Positions 16,631-24,952 of a stretch of 64,000 nucleotides of DNA are shown here, piece after piece. Each line of letters begins with the position of its first letter. Position 1 is the stretch's first letter. The notes under the pieces are model-generated. The model worked only from the letters and a program-made list of their open reading frames with translations, did not search any database and was not told the DNA's origin. The stretch lies in NCBI GenBank assembly GCA_910573755.1, contig CAJTBO010000010.1:86304-150303 (forward strand), written 5' to 3'. The stretch is from Lachnospiraceae bacterium (GTDB taxonomy: Bacteria; Bacillota; Clostridia; Lachnospirales; Lachnospiraceae). The position numbers and the translations under genes were made by a program.

Positions 16631-17318
16631 TCAGCTAATCATTGAAAAATACAAAGCGAAAAGATTTATTATCATGTATCTTGCGGCGATTGTTCTTGCA
16701 GCAGCAGGATTTTTCCTTGGACTTCTTAAACTCCCGGAAAATCTTGATACAGCAACGGTGTTTTCTCTTTCGATTTGCGATACATCTTTTATGTTTATCA
16801 TTTCACTTGTTGCAGCTTGGTTTGCTGGAAATGATTTTCTAAACCGAACGATACATAATGAGATAAAGGCAGGGTACAGCCGTTTTTCAGTATTTATTGC
16901 AAGAACTATTACTACCGTTATCATGGCAGTGCTGCTTCATTTAATCTATGTTTTTGCAACAGTTATTGGATTTGCTGTTAAGTACAGGTTTGACACCAGT
17001 ATATTTTCTGTAACGGATTTTGTTTGGCTGCTGGTTGTCATATTGCAGATATGTGCTAATATCTGTATCGTTATGTTTATTGTCTTTGCCCTCAGAAAAG
17101 TTACATCGGGAATAGCTGTAACAGTTGTGTTCAGCTTTGTGTCCTGCAATATCCTTAGAAACTTCATCAGCGAGAGTGTTTTCCGGCTGACATGTTTTAG
17201 CCTTGCACAAATGAGCGATAACAGAACACTTGCATTATCGGCGGTGTTTGCAGCAGCGGTGATCGTTATTTCAATGACAGCAACACACTTGGTTTTCAGA
17301 AAAGCCGAGATAAAATAA
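16623..17318 (+). CDS. ABC-2-type permease (lantibiotic immunity-like)
   Basis: A 231-residue membrane protein with six predicted helices and the conserved motif NDFLNRTIHNEI in the loop after helix 2, found in BcrB/LanEG-like permeases. The ATG is 8 nt inside the ATPase gene behind GGGAGGTGACA, so translation is coupled. Together with 15890 it should form an exporter acting at the cytoplasmic membrane. The operon ends here; no clear terminator is seen before the integrase remnant. Confidence 0.85.
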   Translation: MYNQLIIEKYKAKRFIIMYLAAIVLAAAGFFLGLLKLPENLDTATVFSLSICDTSFMFIISLVAAWFAGNDFLNRTIHNEIKAGYSRFSVFIARTITTVIMAVLLHLIYVFATVIGFAVKYRFDTSIFSVTDFVWLLVVILQICANICIVMFIVFALRKVTSGIAVTVVFSFVSCNILRNFISESVFRLTCFSLAQMSDNRTLALSAVFAAAVIVISMTATHLVFRKAEIK

Positions 17319-17371
17319 GGATTTCAGCAATGACACTACTGTTATTTTTTTGATTATATCGGAGCATAGTA
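17319..17371. other. Gap before integrase remnant
   Basis: No gene is seen. The 326 bases between the permease and the next lipoprotein hold only the recombinase relic at 17372 and a short open stretch after it (17484-17566) that I do not recognise. Confidence 0.4.
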
Positions 17372-17470
17372 AGAAACCATTTAAGGCATACCTTTTGTGC
17401 AGGATTGTGTGAAGCGGATGTAAATATCGAGGTCATTCAATCGATTATGGGGCATAAAGATATTCAATCC
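17372..17470 (+). pseudogene. Tyrosine recombinase (integrase) C-terminal fragment
   Basis: The frame reads RNHLRHTFCAGLCEADVNIEV and then IQSIMGHKDIQS. This carries the HxxR box and the GH of phage or conjugative-element integrases, with the catalytic Tyr segment lost after position 17470. There is no start. It is a leftover of the element that supplied the neighbouring fragments. Confidence 0.75.
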
Positions 17471-17644
17471 TGCGCTCGGTGGAGATATGCCGGATTTTCT
17501 GCCAGTTATGTTTGGCGCGGCATGGACATTAGATAAGATGTACAGCCGTATCAAATCGGGAAAGTGAATATACATTGTAAATGGCAGATAAAGATTGTAT
17601 AATCAAATATGTAAATCAAAGTTTATGAAAGGACGAAAAATACC

Positions 17645-18304
17645 ATGAAAAAATTGATTAGAAGTACATTAAGTGGTTTGGCAATCGTTGTTGCATTGAT
17701 AATGATATTTAATTTATCTGCCTGCGGTAAGAAAAATGATACAGAAACAAAGTCTTTGTATGCACAGGGGTTGGAGATTGTTCAACTTATGTCAGAAATG
17801 ACTCAAATTGAGGAGTATGTGGAACTTTACAGTGGAAGCAACGAGATTAAGACGATTATCCAAAATATCGGTATCGGCGATTTTTCTTCACCTAAAGCTG
17901 TGTATGCCATTTCCATTGCTGAGGATGATCTTGCTGCCATGGTGGGGAGTAACCCGGACAATGTTTCTGAAGAATTAAAGAACTATATAATGCAGAAATC
18001 TCTTGCTTCCCTGATGATGCAGATCAATGGTATGAGTAGTGTAGAGAATTTAGCTGCATCCAGTGTTTGCACTGTTGGAAAGACTTTTGTAAATGAGAAC
18101 GTCACAGAGGACGTAATTTATCTTTATGTCTACGAAAATGCCATTCCTGTTGCTGTGACTTTTACCATCGGCGAAAATCAGGCAGTATCTGCGAGTGGTA
18201 TTTTTATCATGTACGATGGTTTTACCTGTGGCTCTGCAGATGAAATCAAATCCTTCTTCAACGATATTACTGTTGATGTATCAGAGGTTCTGCCGGAAAA
18301 ATAA
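17645..18304 (+). CDS. Putative lipoprotein of unknown function
   Basis: A 219-residue protein with a signal peptide (MKKLIRSTLSG, long hydrophobic core) and lipobox LSAC at Cys27. The mature part has alternating helices and strands and no Cys cluster, enzyme motif or repeat that I recognise. It ends in DVSEVLPEK. GAAAGGACGAAAAATACC precedes the ATG. It stands alone between the integrase relic and the SOS operon. The function cannot be stated. Confidence 0.7.
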   Translation: MKKLIRSTLSGLAIVVALIMIFNLSACGKKNDTETKSLYAQGLEIVQLMSEMTQIEEYVELYSGSNEIKTIIQNIGIGDFSSPKAVYAISIAEDDLAAMVGSNPDNVSEELKNYIMQKSLASLMMQINGMSSVENLAASSVCTVGKTFVNENVTEDVIYLYVYENAIPVAVTFTIGENQAVSASGIFIMYDGFTCGSADEIKSFFNDITVDVSEVLPEK

Positions 18305-18509
18305 GAGCCTGTCCCGGAATAAGACTTGCACATAATCTGTGTAGAAATATACTTATATTTCACACTTATGCATTGGGAACACTTTTCTGAATAGGGAGTA
18401 TTATATAGCTTTTAATATTTTCTGGAAATAGGGCAGTGAGAAGCGAAAAAATTAGCCATAGATAAAATATTTGAGTGGATAAGAATTGCAGACTGGTAAT
18501 AATCTCCTC

Positions 18510-18556
18510 TTTACACAAGAACGTATGTTTGGTATATTATGAAAAAACATACGTTC
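18510..18556 (+). promoter_or_regulatory. SOS promoter with two LexA (DinR) boxes
   Basis: TTTACA (18510-18515), a 17-nt spacer and TATATT (18533-18538) form a sigma-A promoter. GAACGTATGTTT (18519-18530) lies between -35 and -10, and AAACATACGTTC (18545-18556), its exact inverse, lies at the expected transcript start. Both fit the Gram-positive LexA consensus GAAC-N4-GTT(C/T). The boxes belong to a larger inverted repeat from CCTCTTTACA (18506) to TGTAAAGAGG (18569) with one mismatch. The downstream genes are DNA-damage functions, which supports the reading. Confidence 0.85.
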
Positions 18557-18577
18557 TTATGTAAAGAGGTGAGAGAA

Positions 18578-18877
18578 ATGGAAGATCAGGTACATGATGG
18601 GGTATATCAGTCGGAGGCCGTCAATATTCCGATCCAGCTTCTGTCGGTCACAGACCGCGACGGCAGGATAACCCCTCTGTGGTTCCGGCTGGAAACAAAA
18701 GAACATGAAATCAGAAAATTCCGGATAGAGGACATTATATCTCGGGGAGAAAAGAATTATGTCGGAATAAAAGAGAAGCAGTTTGTATGTCGGATCAGGC
18801 AGAATGGGATGAGTAAAACACTGGAGATGAGATACAATACGGCAACTCAGAAGTGGAGGATATTCCAGTTTCTGTAA
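18578..18877 (+). CDS. Unknown small protein, first gene of SOS operon
   Basis: A 99-residue protein that starts behind AAGAGGTGAGAGAA, eight bases downstream of the SOS inverted repeat. The content is mixed strand and charged helix (FRLETKEHEIRKFRIEDIIS, then KYVG-like and KEKQFVCRI strands), with no membrane segment or metal motif. It sits exactly where YolD-type proteins precede UvrX-like polymerases in Bacillus, but I see no clear YolD sequence match. Its stop is 2 nt before the polymerase ATG, so the two are coupled. A polymerase accessory or mutasome partner is the natural guess. Confidence 0.75.
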   Translation: MEDQVHDGVYQSEAVNIPIQLLSVTDRDGRITPLWFRLETKEHEIRKFRIEDIISRGEKNYVGIKEKQFVCRIRQNGMSKTLEMRYNTATQKWRIFQFL

Positions 18878-18879
18878 AT

Positions 18880-20169
18880 ATGAGAACCTGTATTTTTCAT
18901 ATAGACGCAAACAGCGCATTCCTCTCCTGGAGCGCTGCATACCGGGTGAATATACTTGGGGAGAAACAGGATCTGCGCCTGATCCCGAGTATTGTCGGCG
19001 GGGATCAGGAAAAACGGCACGGGATTGTGCTCGCCAAAAGTACGCCGGCAAAAAAGTATGGCATTAAGACCGGGGAAGCCATTGTAACAGCAAGGCAGAA
19101 ATGTCCAAAGCTTGTTGTGGTGCCTCCCGATTATGGCCTGTATGTCAGTGCTTCCAGAGCACTTATCGAAAAACTGCGGCAGTATACGGATCAAGTGATC
19201 CAGTACAGTATTGATGAAGCGTGGGCGGTGTTTGACGGGTATGAAAAGCTGTACGGGTATGGGCAGATGGTGAAGCTGGCCCATGAGCTGAAAGAGGAAA
19301 TAAAAAGAGAACTGGGATTTACGGTGAATATCGGGATATCCACAAATTTTCTTTTATCAAAGATGGCAGGCGATTTTTCGAAACCGGATAAGGTGCATAC
19401 GCTGTTTCCGGAGGAGATAGAAAAGAAGATGTGGCCGCTGCCCGTCTCGGAGTTGTTTTTTGCGGGGAAAGCGACGACGGCAAAGCTGCATCGATTGGGG
19501 ATATATACGATTGGAGAGCTGGCGCGGGCGGATGAGGATATGATCCGGGCGCATTTAAAGAAGCCGGGAGAGATTATACAGGGATATGCAAAAGGGAAAG
19601 ACCTGCAGCCCTATATGTTTACACATGAGGCGAACAAGGGTTATGGAAACAGTCTCACCGCGCCGGTGGATATCGTGACAGAAGAGTATGCATGGCATCT
19701 GATGCTTTCCCTCTGCGAGACGGTGGGGATGCGGCTGCGGAGTGACCATGTGAAAATCAGCGTGGTCAGCGTGCATATCACTACCTGTGAGTTTCAATAT
19801 GCCAATAAGCAGATGCAGTTGTTGACGCCCACTGATGTGACCGAAGAAATTTATGCGGCGGCCTGCAGGATATTTAAAAAGTTGTGGGATAAAAGAACGC
19901 CGGTCAGGCAGATCGGGGTGCATACCTCAAAGGTAGAGAGCGATGCCGGAAGGCAGTACAATCTCTTTGATCTGCAGAGATATGACAGGTTGGAAATTAT
20001 GAACAGAACCATAGATAAAATCAGAGAAAAGTACGGGGAAGATGCTGTATTCAGAGCAAGTTTTTTGAAGAGCAATGTAGCCCACATGAGCGGCGGTCTG
20101 GATAAAGAGAGACGCAGCGGGGTAACATTAGGGATAGATGTGATGAACGAAAAAGTCAGGAATTTGTGA
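18880..20169 (+). CDS. Y-family DNA polymerase (UvrX/DinB/ImuB-like)
   Basis: A 429-residue translesion polymerase. The catalytic acids appear in HIDANSAFLSW and YSIDEAW (Ser-x-Asp-Glu). The helix-hairpin-helix region (ELFFAGKATTAKLHRLGI, TIGELA) and the little-finger domain follow. The tail contains QYNLFD, which resembles a beta-clamp binding motif (Q-x2-L-F). The start given is ATG 18880; a GTG at 18853 lies inside the previous gene. It is damage-induced via the double LexA promoter. It probably inserts opposite lesions with low fidelity; pol IV-like versus pol V-like behaviour cannot be told from this. Confidence 0.9.
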   Translation: MRTCIFHIDANSAFLSWSAAYRVNILGEKQDLRLIPSIVGGDQEKRHGIVLAKSTPAKKYGIKTGEAIVTARQKCPKLVVVPPDYGLYVSASRALIEKLRQYTDQVIQYSIDEAWAVFDGYEKLYGYGQMVKLAHELKEEIKRELGFTVNIGISTNFLLSKMAGDFSKPDKVHTLFPEEIEKKMWPLPVSELFFAGKATTAKLHRLGIYTIGELARADEDMIRAHLKKPGEIIQGYAKGKDLQPYMFTHEANKGYGNSLTAPVDIVTEEYAWHLMLSLCETVGMRLRSDHVKISVVSVHITTCEFQYANKQMQLLTPTDVTEEIYAAACRIFKKLWDKRTPVRQIGVHTSKVESDAGRQYNLFDLQRYDRLEIMNRTIDKIREKYGEDAVFRASFLKSNVAHMSGGLDKERRSGVTLGIDVMNEKVRNL

Positions 20170-20185
20170 GACAGGAGCGGGGGCT

Positions 20186-20782
20186 GTGTGCGGTGTATTT
20201 TATGTAGATGACGAAACAATGAGGGAGATACAGAAGATCGCCGGAAAGACAGATAAAAATGTGGCGGCAGCGGGGGATATATACCCCTCCCGGCCGGCGC
20301 TTATTCTGCGGGCGAATCATCAGGAGATGGTGTCAGCGGTATTAAAGTGGGGATATGAGGCATACGGGAAGAAAACACTGATCTTCAATGCGAGATCGGA
20401 GACGGTACGGGAACGACCGATGTTCCGGCGTGATTTTGAGGAGAGGCGCTGCCTGATTCCTGCAAATAAGTTTTATGAGTGGAAAAAGATCAACACAAAG
20501 CAAAAAGAGAAATATGAGTTTTTTACGCCGGATAGAATTCTGTATCTGGCGGGGATATATCATAAAGATCCTTTAGGTGACAGATTTACAATTCTAACAA
20601 GGGCGGCGGAAGGATGTATGGAGGAAGTCCATCATAGGATGCCGCTTATTCTTAATGAGAGGGAGATAGAAAACTGGTTATTTTCAAAAAAAGAAGCGGC
20701 AGAATTGTTGGAAAGTCATTTCATGGAGCTGCGAAAAGTACAAAACGCGAAAGAGATATATCAGCAAATCAGCCTGTTTTGA
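20186..20782 (+). CDS. SOS response-associated peptidase (SRAP, HMCES/YedK type)
   Basis: A 198-residue SRAP protein that forms a thiazolidine crosslink to abasic sites in single-stranded DNA. The GTG start is followed by TGC, placing the catalytic Cys at position 2 as the family requires. NARSET (residues 70-75), the EW pair in FYEWKKI and VHHRMPLIL carry the other active-site residues. A site AGGAGCGGGGG lies directly upstream. It starts 16 nt after the polymerase gene in the LexA-controlled operon, so lesion bypass and abasic-site protection are expressed together. Confidence 0.93.
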   Translation: MCGVFYVDDETMREIQKIAGKTDKNVAAAGDIYPSRPALILRANHQEMVSAVLKWGYEAYGKKTLIFNARSETVRERPMFRRDFEERRCLIPANKFYEWKKINTKQKEKYEFFTPDRILYLAGIYHKDPLGDRFTILTRAAEGCMEEVHHRMPLILNEREIENWLFSKKEAAELLESHFMELRKVQNAKEIYQQISLF

Positions 20783-20875
20783 ATTGAAGGTAACGATTAC
20801 TAAAAAAGAAGTAATTACATTCTACATGTTTTTTGTTTAACGTCAATTCTTTGGAATACAGTAATGTAAATGGGG

Positions 20876-20917
20876 GAATATCAGCTGAAATAGGTTGGTA
20901 TTCTCTCTCTTTTTTAT
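20876..20917 (+). terminator. Intrinsic terminator of SOS operon
   Basis: GAATATCA (20876-20883) pairs with TGGTATTC (20896-20903, one G-T), followed after TCTCTC by TTTTTT. It lies about 95 nt after the SRAP gene. Confidence 0.5.
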
Positions 20918-21119
20918 TGAGAAAAGGCTTATTTTAAGTTCACATATTTTCTATTTGCAAGGCTGAACAAGCTGAATATAATAATTATCTGATATTTGAA
21001 AATATAAAAAAAGAATAGTGATTTAATAGATGTTGTTTAGAAGGTCGGTATCTATTTGAAACATTTTCTCCACTTGTAAAAAGTGTTTACCGTTAACAGT
21101 CTGCGGTTGTCCTTTCTGG

Positions 21120-21180
21120 AAACGGAAAAGGCTATCCTCTGCTGCGAATTAGAGAATAGCCTTTTCCGTTTGTTTTTTTT
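21120..21180 (+). terminator. Long intrinsic terminator between convergent genes
   Basis: AACGGAAAAGGCTAT pairs with ATAGCCTTTTCCGTT over 15 bp, extended by CTCT/AGAG, and is followed by TGTTTTTTTT on the plus strand. It stops rightward transcription before it runs antisense into the LysM gene. The rest of the 440-base gap (20783-21221) is AT-rich and holds no gene that I can see. Confidence 0.85.
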
Positions 21181-21221
21181 GAAATTGATGACTCGTTTCC
21201 GGTGGAACTCAGAGGTGCCGA

Positions 21222-23213
21222 TCAGCCCTGCGGAATCTTCAGCACCTGCCCGATATTCAGCATATCGCCGGTCAGTCCGTTTGAGCTTTTGATCGCGCTG
21301 ACGGTGGTGCCAAATCTTTGCGCCAGCAGCCAGAGTGTATCCCCTGAGCGGACGGTATACTCAAAATACGGGGCGGCAGAGGTACCCTCAGAGGGAATTT
21401 TCAATATCTGTCCGATACTTAGATTGCTGCCGGTCAGCCCGTTCAAATTTTGGATCGCATCGACGGTTGTGCCGTACTTCCGGGCTAACAGCCAGAGGGT
21501 ATCTCCCGGACGGACAACGTATTCAAAGTACGATCCGCCGGAAGTTCCCGGCTGCGGGATTTTCAGTATCTGTCCGATATTCAGCACATCGCTGGTCAGC
21601 CCGTTCAGACGCTTGATCGCGTCAACGGTCGTGTGGTATCTTTGTGCGATCAGCCAGAGGGTATCCCCCGGACGGACAACATACTCCGTAACACCGTCAT
21701 TGATATCGGGCGGGATCACGTTATCCGCTCCCAGATAAGTATTGTACAGCGCCTGCCATGTGAGCGGTCCGACAATGCCGTCCGGTTGAAGGCCTGCCGC
21801 GCTTTGGAAGGCGGCGACAGCCTGCTGTGTTTCCCTTCCGAAATGTCCGTCCTGAGAAGGAGCCGGGATCGAGGAATTAAATTCCGCCGCCACATTCAAA
21901 AGATACTGCAGGGTGATGACGTCCTGACCTGAGGAGCCGGAGCGCAGAACCGAACCCGGCGGAACGGTCCCTATTCCAAGGGAGGTTCCCTCACTGTCCA
22001 GTTCGGCAAGTCTGGTCACGGCGGTATACAGATAGGAAAGTTTATTCCAGGTGGCTTTTCCGACCACGCCGTCGGAAGCGAGGTTGAAAATACTCTGAAA
22101 TCCGGCGACCGCCGCTCTTGTGCTTTCTCCGAATACGCCCGCCTCATCCGTGATTGCAGGAATTGCGGGGTAATTGCGGCGGATCCTCCGGAGATAAGTC
22201 TGGATCGTCTGTACGTCAAGCCCTGTGCTCCCGATCCGGAGTGCGCTGCCGGGGTAGGAAGACAATATGCCGGTTATGATATTGGTCTCCGCAATTTCGA
22301 TATCCTTCGGGTAGTAGGAGCGCAGTATCTGCAGAGGGTCAAGCCCCTGATTTGCCAGAGAGACCGTTCCCCACTGGGACATTCCCGCGCAGGTCGCGGT
22401 GGTTCCGTTGCAGAAGGATGTGAAATAAGGTGCGGTCTGTCCCCTCCTGCGGACGAATTCATTGAAGATTTCGTCTACGATCAGGTTGATGGATTCATAG
22501 GTATTGCGCCCGTATATAAAATACTGATCATAGGCGGTATTGTTTGTTATGTCAAAACTGTAGCCGCGGCTTTTGTACCATTCGGTGAAGATCCTGTTCA
22601 GCGCAAAAGTGATGATCGCATAGATATTTGCCCTCAGGGACGCAGCCGGCCAGGTCGGATAAATTTCGCTGCTGGCGACATTCTTTACATAATCGGGGAA
22701 AGATACCTGCACATTGGATGCAGATGCGTCGGGCCTGCCCAGATGTACCGTGATGGGATTCGGAATAGCCACCTGACGGAGTACCTGAGATTCCGTATCC
22801 TCCGCACCGGGGCCCTCCTGAGAACGCTGTCTGTTCATGGAGACGGCAGGGGCGCCGGTCTGAATTTCCGTTACGGTCGGAATAAACTGTTTTGCCTGCA
22901 TCGGAACAAAGGCGAGGGGCTGGATGGCTGTCTCCCCGTCCAGGATCGGAATGCCGACGATATGAATGGAATTAAAACCGTTTGCAAGAGCAAACACATT
23001 ATAACTGATATAGGGCGTTCCTGAAAAATCCGGATCCAGAGACAGAGATCTATCCAGAGTTTCCAGAGCGATCTTCGCCGTTTCCCCGCTTTCATCCGTT
23101 GTCACATGATAGGTGTGTTTTTCGTACTCGTCCATGATCCAGATATGTACCCCGCTGAGTGGGAGCGCTTCGTGCGCCGTCCGTGCCTGAACGATTAAGT
23201 AACCGGTAGCCAT
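21222..23213 (-). CDS. LysM/peptidoglycan-binding protein with SpoIID-like domain
   Basis: A 663-residue protein. Residues ~1-125 begin with an Ig-like or carboxypeptidase-regulatory-like segment. A SpoIID/LytB-like domain follows at ~150-300 (SSEIYPTWPAASLRAN...FALNRI, later AGMSQWG and LRSYYP). Two PG_binding_1 domains come next (GSTGLDVQTIQ, GSSGQDVITLQ), then three LysM repeats of ~50 residues, each with a (V/I)RPGDTLWL-like start and IGQ(I/V)LKIP end. No signal peptide is visible. The usual SpoIID pattern P-x-E-A-L is PAASL here, so the catalytic Glu appears to be missing. ATG 23213 is behind AAAGGAGG. The likely role is cell-wall or spore-coat binding. Confidence 0.85.
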   Translation of the reverse strand: MATGYLIVQARTAHEALPLSGVHIWIMDEYEKHTYHVTTDESGETAKIALETLDRSLSLDPDFSGTPYISYNVFALANGFNSIHIVGIPILDGETAIQPLAFVPMQAKQFIPTVTEIQTGAPAVSMNRQRSQEGPGAEDTESQVLRQVAIPNPITVHLGRPDASASNVQVSFPDYVKNVASSEIYPTWPAASLRANIYAIITFALNRIFTEWYKSRGYSFDITNNTAYDQYFIYGRNTYESINLIVDEIFNEFVRRRGQTAPYFTSFCNGTTATCAGMSQWGTVSLANQGLDPLQILRSYYPKDIEIAETNIITGILSSYPGSALRIGSTGLDVQTIQTYLRRIRRNYPAIPAITDEAGVFGESTRAAVAGFQSIFNLASDGVVGKATWNKLSYLYTAVTRLAELDSEGTSLGIGTVPPGSVLRSGSSGQDVITLQYLLNVAAEFNSSIPAPSQDGHFGRETQQAVAAFQSAAGLQPDGIVGPLTWQALYNTYLGADNVIPPDINDGVTEYVVRPGDTLWLIAQRYHTTVDAIKRLNGLTSDVLNIGQILKIPQPGTSGGSYFEYVVRPGDTLWLLARKYGTTVDAIQNLNGLTGSNLSIGQILKIPSEGTSAAPYFEYTVRSGDTLWLLAQRFGTTVSAIKSSNGLTGDMLNIGQVLKIPQG

Positions 23214-23381
23214 AAATAAATAAATTCCTCCTTTCAATCCTTTCGGGAAACTGTCTCTGAGACAGGCAGGACATACCGCCGCTTTACTGCCGCAGGTTTT
23301 CCGGCACAATTCCCCATATAATATAAATATGAAGAAAGTGAGATTTTAGTTACATGAAACGGGATTGTGGAGACGCCGCAC

Positions 23382-23410
23382 TTGACAAATGCCCTGATAT
23401 TAGGTACTCT
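23382..23410 (+). promoter_or_regulatory. Sigma-A promoter of the ECF S-component gene
   Basis: TTGACA (23382-23387), a 17-nt spacer and TACTCT (23405-23410). The ~55-nt leader can form two small hairpins, but no known riboswitch core is seen. Confidence 0.7.
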
Positions 23411-23471
23411 TTTGTTGGTGGAATAAAGAGTTTACTACGGAGATTTCCGCAGACTAAGGAGGAGATGTAAG

Positions 23472-24035
23472 ATGCAAAAGAAGATGTTTGAGTTTAAGAC
23501 AAAGACCATTGTGGCAACAGGCCTCGGTGCGGCGTTGTTTACTTTGCTGTTCATGTATGTGAAGGTTCCGACCGGTATTCCCGAGACGGATATCCAGACG
23601 GCTTACGGTATCGGCGCTTTCTTCGGCGCACTGTTCGGACCTATCGCGGGCGGCCTGATCGCGTTTATCGGCCATGCGCTGTCTGATTCCGTACAGTACG
23701 GTTCCGCATGGTGGAGCTGGGTTGTGGCAAGCGGGCTTGCATGCTTCGGCACAGGACTTGTTTATCCGAGATTGAAGGTGGAAGAGGGCATTTTCGGCGG
23801 AAAGGACATTATACTGTATAATATTTACCAGATCATTTCCAATGTGGTCGCATGGGTTATCGTTGCGCCGGTACTTGATATTGTGATCTACGCAGAGCCT
23901 AAGGAACTGGTGTTTAAACAGGGTATGGTGGCTGCTGCTTCCAATGCCGTTTCTGCAGGTGTGATCGGTACGATCCTGCTTCTTGCATACAGCAAGACAA
24001 GGGCGAAAAAGGGTTCCCTGACGAAGGAAGGCTGA
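23472..24035 (+). CDS. ECF transporter S component (riboflavin-type, PF07155-like)
   Basis: A 187-residue membrane protein with five or six helices. The pattern KVPTGIPETDIQTAYG, GPIAGGLIAFIGHALSD and WWSWVVASG fits the ECF-ribofla_trS family, the vitamin-binding S subunit of energy-coupling factor importers. No EcfT or EcfA gene is nearby, so it would use a shared ECF module encoded elsewhere. It has a strong site (AAGGAGGAGATG) and its own promoter. Substrate assignment to riboflavin rests on family name only; related S components take up other flavin-like or small-molecule ligands. Confidence 0.8.
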   Translation: MQKKMFEFKTKTIVATGLGAALFTLLFMYVKVPTGIPETDIQTAYGIGAFFGALFGPIAGGLIAFIGHALSDSVQYGSAWWSWVVASGLACFGTGLVYPRLKVEEGIFGGKDIILYNIYQIISNVVAWVIVAPVLDIVIYAEPKELVFKQGMVAAASNAVSAGVIGTILLLAYSKTRAKKGSLTKEG

Positions 24036-24108
24036 GTTTTTGCCGTATATGCCCGTATCGGAACAGGGTACGGGACAGAATAGAAAATGAAAAATATGGA
24101 TTGAATGT

Positions 24109-24816
24109 ATGAGAATAACCTATTTGGGACACAGCGGCTTTCTGGCGGAGACGAAGGAGCATTACCTGCTCTTTGATTACTATACCGGAAAGCTGCCGGT
24201 GTTTTCACCGGAAAAAAAGCTGACTGTCTTTGTCAGCCATAGCCATCAGGATCACTATAATAAAGAAATATTTGCGCTGCAGAACGGTCTGCATATTACG
24301 TATGTGCTGTCCGGAGACATCCGGAGAAAACGGATAGAGGAGCTTGTGCATAGAGAAAATGAACTGCTGTCCGTCAAGGCCCATGAAACCTATCGGTTGT
24401 ATGGAGATCAGATGGCGATCGAGACACTGCGTTCCACGGATATCGGTGTCGCCTATCTTGTGACCTTATCGGAGGAGGGCAGAACGTATCATTTTTACCA
24501 TGCCGGGGATTTAAATCTCTGGAAGTGGGCGGAGGAATCCAAAGCCCATAATAACAATATGGAGGCAAACTTCCGGCGGGAGATGGAACTGATCCGGGGG
24601 CGGCATTTTGATGCGGCATTTGTGCCCCTTGATCCAAGACAGGAAGATTTTGCTTTTGGCGGAATGGATCTGTTTTTGGAGACGGCGGATGCGGATGCTG
24701 TATTTCCGATGCACTTCTGGAAACAGCCGGAGATCATCCGGGCGTACTTAAAAGCGAGGCCGCAGGTGAAAAATTTGATCCTGCTGGAGGAAGAAGGCAG
24801 AACCTGTGAGTTTTAG
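24109..24816 (+). CDS. MBL-fold metal-dependent hydrolase
   Basis: A 235-residue cytosolic protein with the metallo-beta-lactamase motif SHSHQDHY, a later HAGDLNLW (metal-bridging Asp) and a final PMHFW His. It belongs to the generic UlaG-like or beta-lactamase_2 class. It differs from the lipoprotein MBL at 8104 in lacking any signal. It lies 73 nt after the S-component gene, possibly in the same transcript. The site before the ATG is weak. The substrate is unknown. Confidence 0.82.
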   Translation: MRITYLGHSGFLAETKEHYLLFDYYTGKLPVFSPEKKLTVFVSHSHQDHYNKEIFALQNGLHITYVLSGDIRRKRIEELVHRENELLSVKAHETYRLYGDQMAIETLRSTDIGVAYLVTLSEEGRTYHFYHAGDLNLWKWAEESKAHNNNMEANFRREMELIRGRHFDAAFVPLDPRQEDFAFGGMDLFLETADADAVFPMHFWKQPEIIRAYLKARPQVKNLILLEEEGRTCEF

Positions 24817-24877
24817 ATGCCTGCCAGGGCAGCCGGGATATCGATCCGGCAATACGAAAATTTGAAGAAATTATAAG

Positions 24878-24906
24878 TCATACAGGCACTTTCCCCTTCA
24901 TAAACT
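24878..24906 (+). promoter_or_regulatory. Sporulation sigma-E-type promoter of spoIVA
   Basis: TCATA (24878-24882), 16 nt, and CATAAACT (24899-24906) match the sigma-E consensus (-35 ATA box, -10 CATACA-T). spoIVA is a mother-cell gene under sigma-E in Bacillus. CATAAACTG at the -10 is repeated in inverse as CAGTTTATG (24931-24939) directly before the ribosome site. Confidence 0.7.
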
Positions 24907-24952
24907 GTTACAAGATAATGTAATCAGCAGCAGTTTATGGAGGGGATTTTGT

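Noticed and set aside
18305-18505. GAGCCTGTCCCGG after the lipoprotein as an insertion-sequence end
   Set aside because: No matching inverted end or target duplication is found nearby.
21222-21700. Repeated DNA that first looked like a tandem repeat element
   Set aside because: The period matches the three LysM domains of the minus-strand protein, and the repeats vary at third codon positions; it is coding repetition.
23405-23455. FMN riboswitch before the ECF S component
   Set aside because: The leader is only about 55 nt and lacks the conserved FMN aptamer core; only small hairpins are present.
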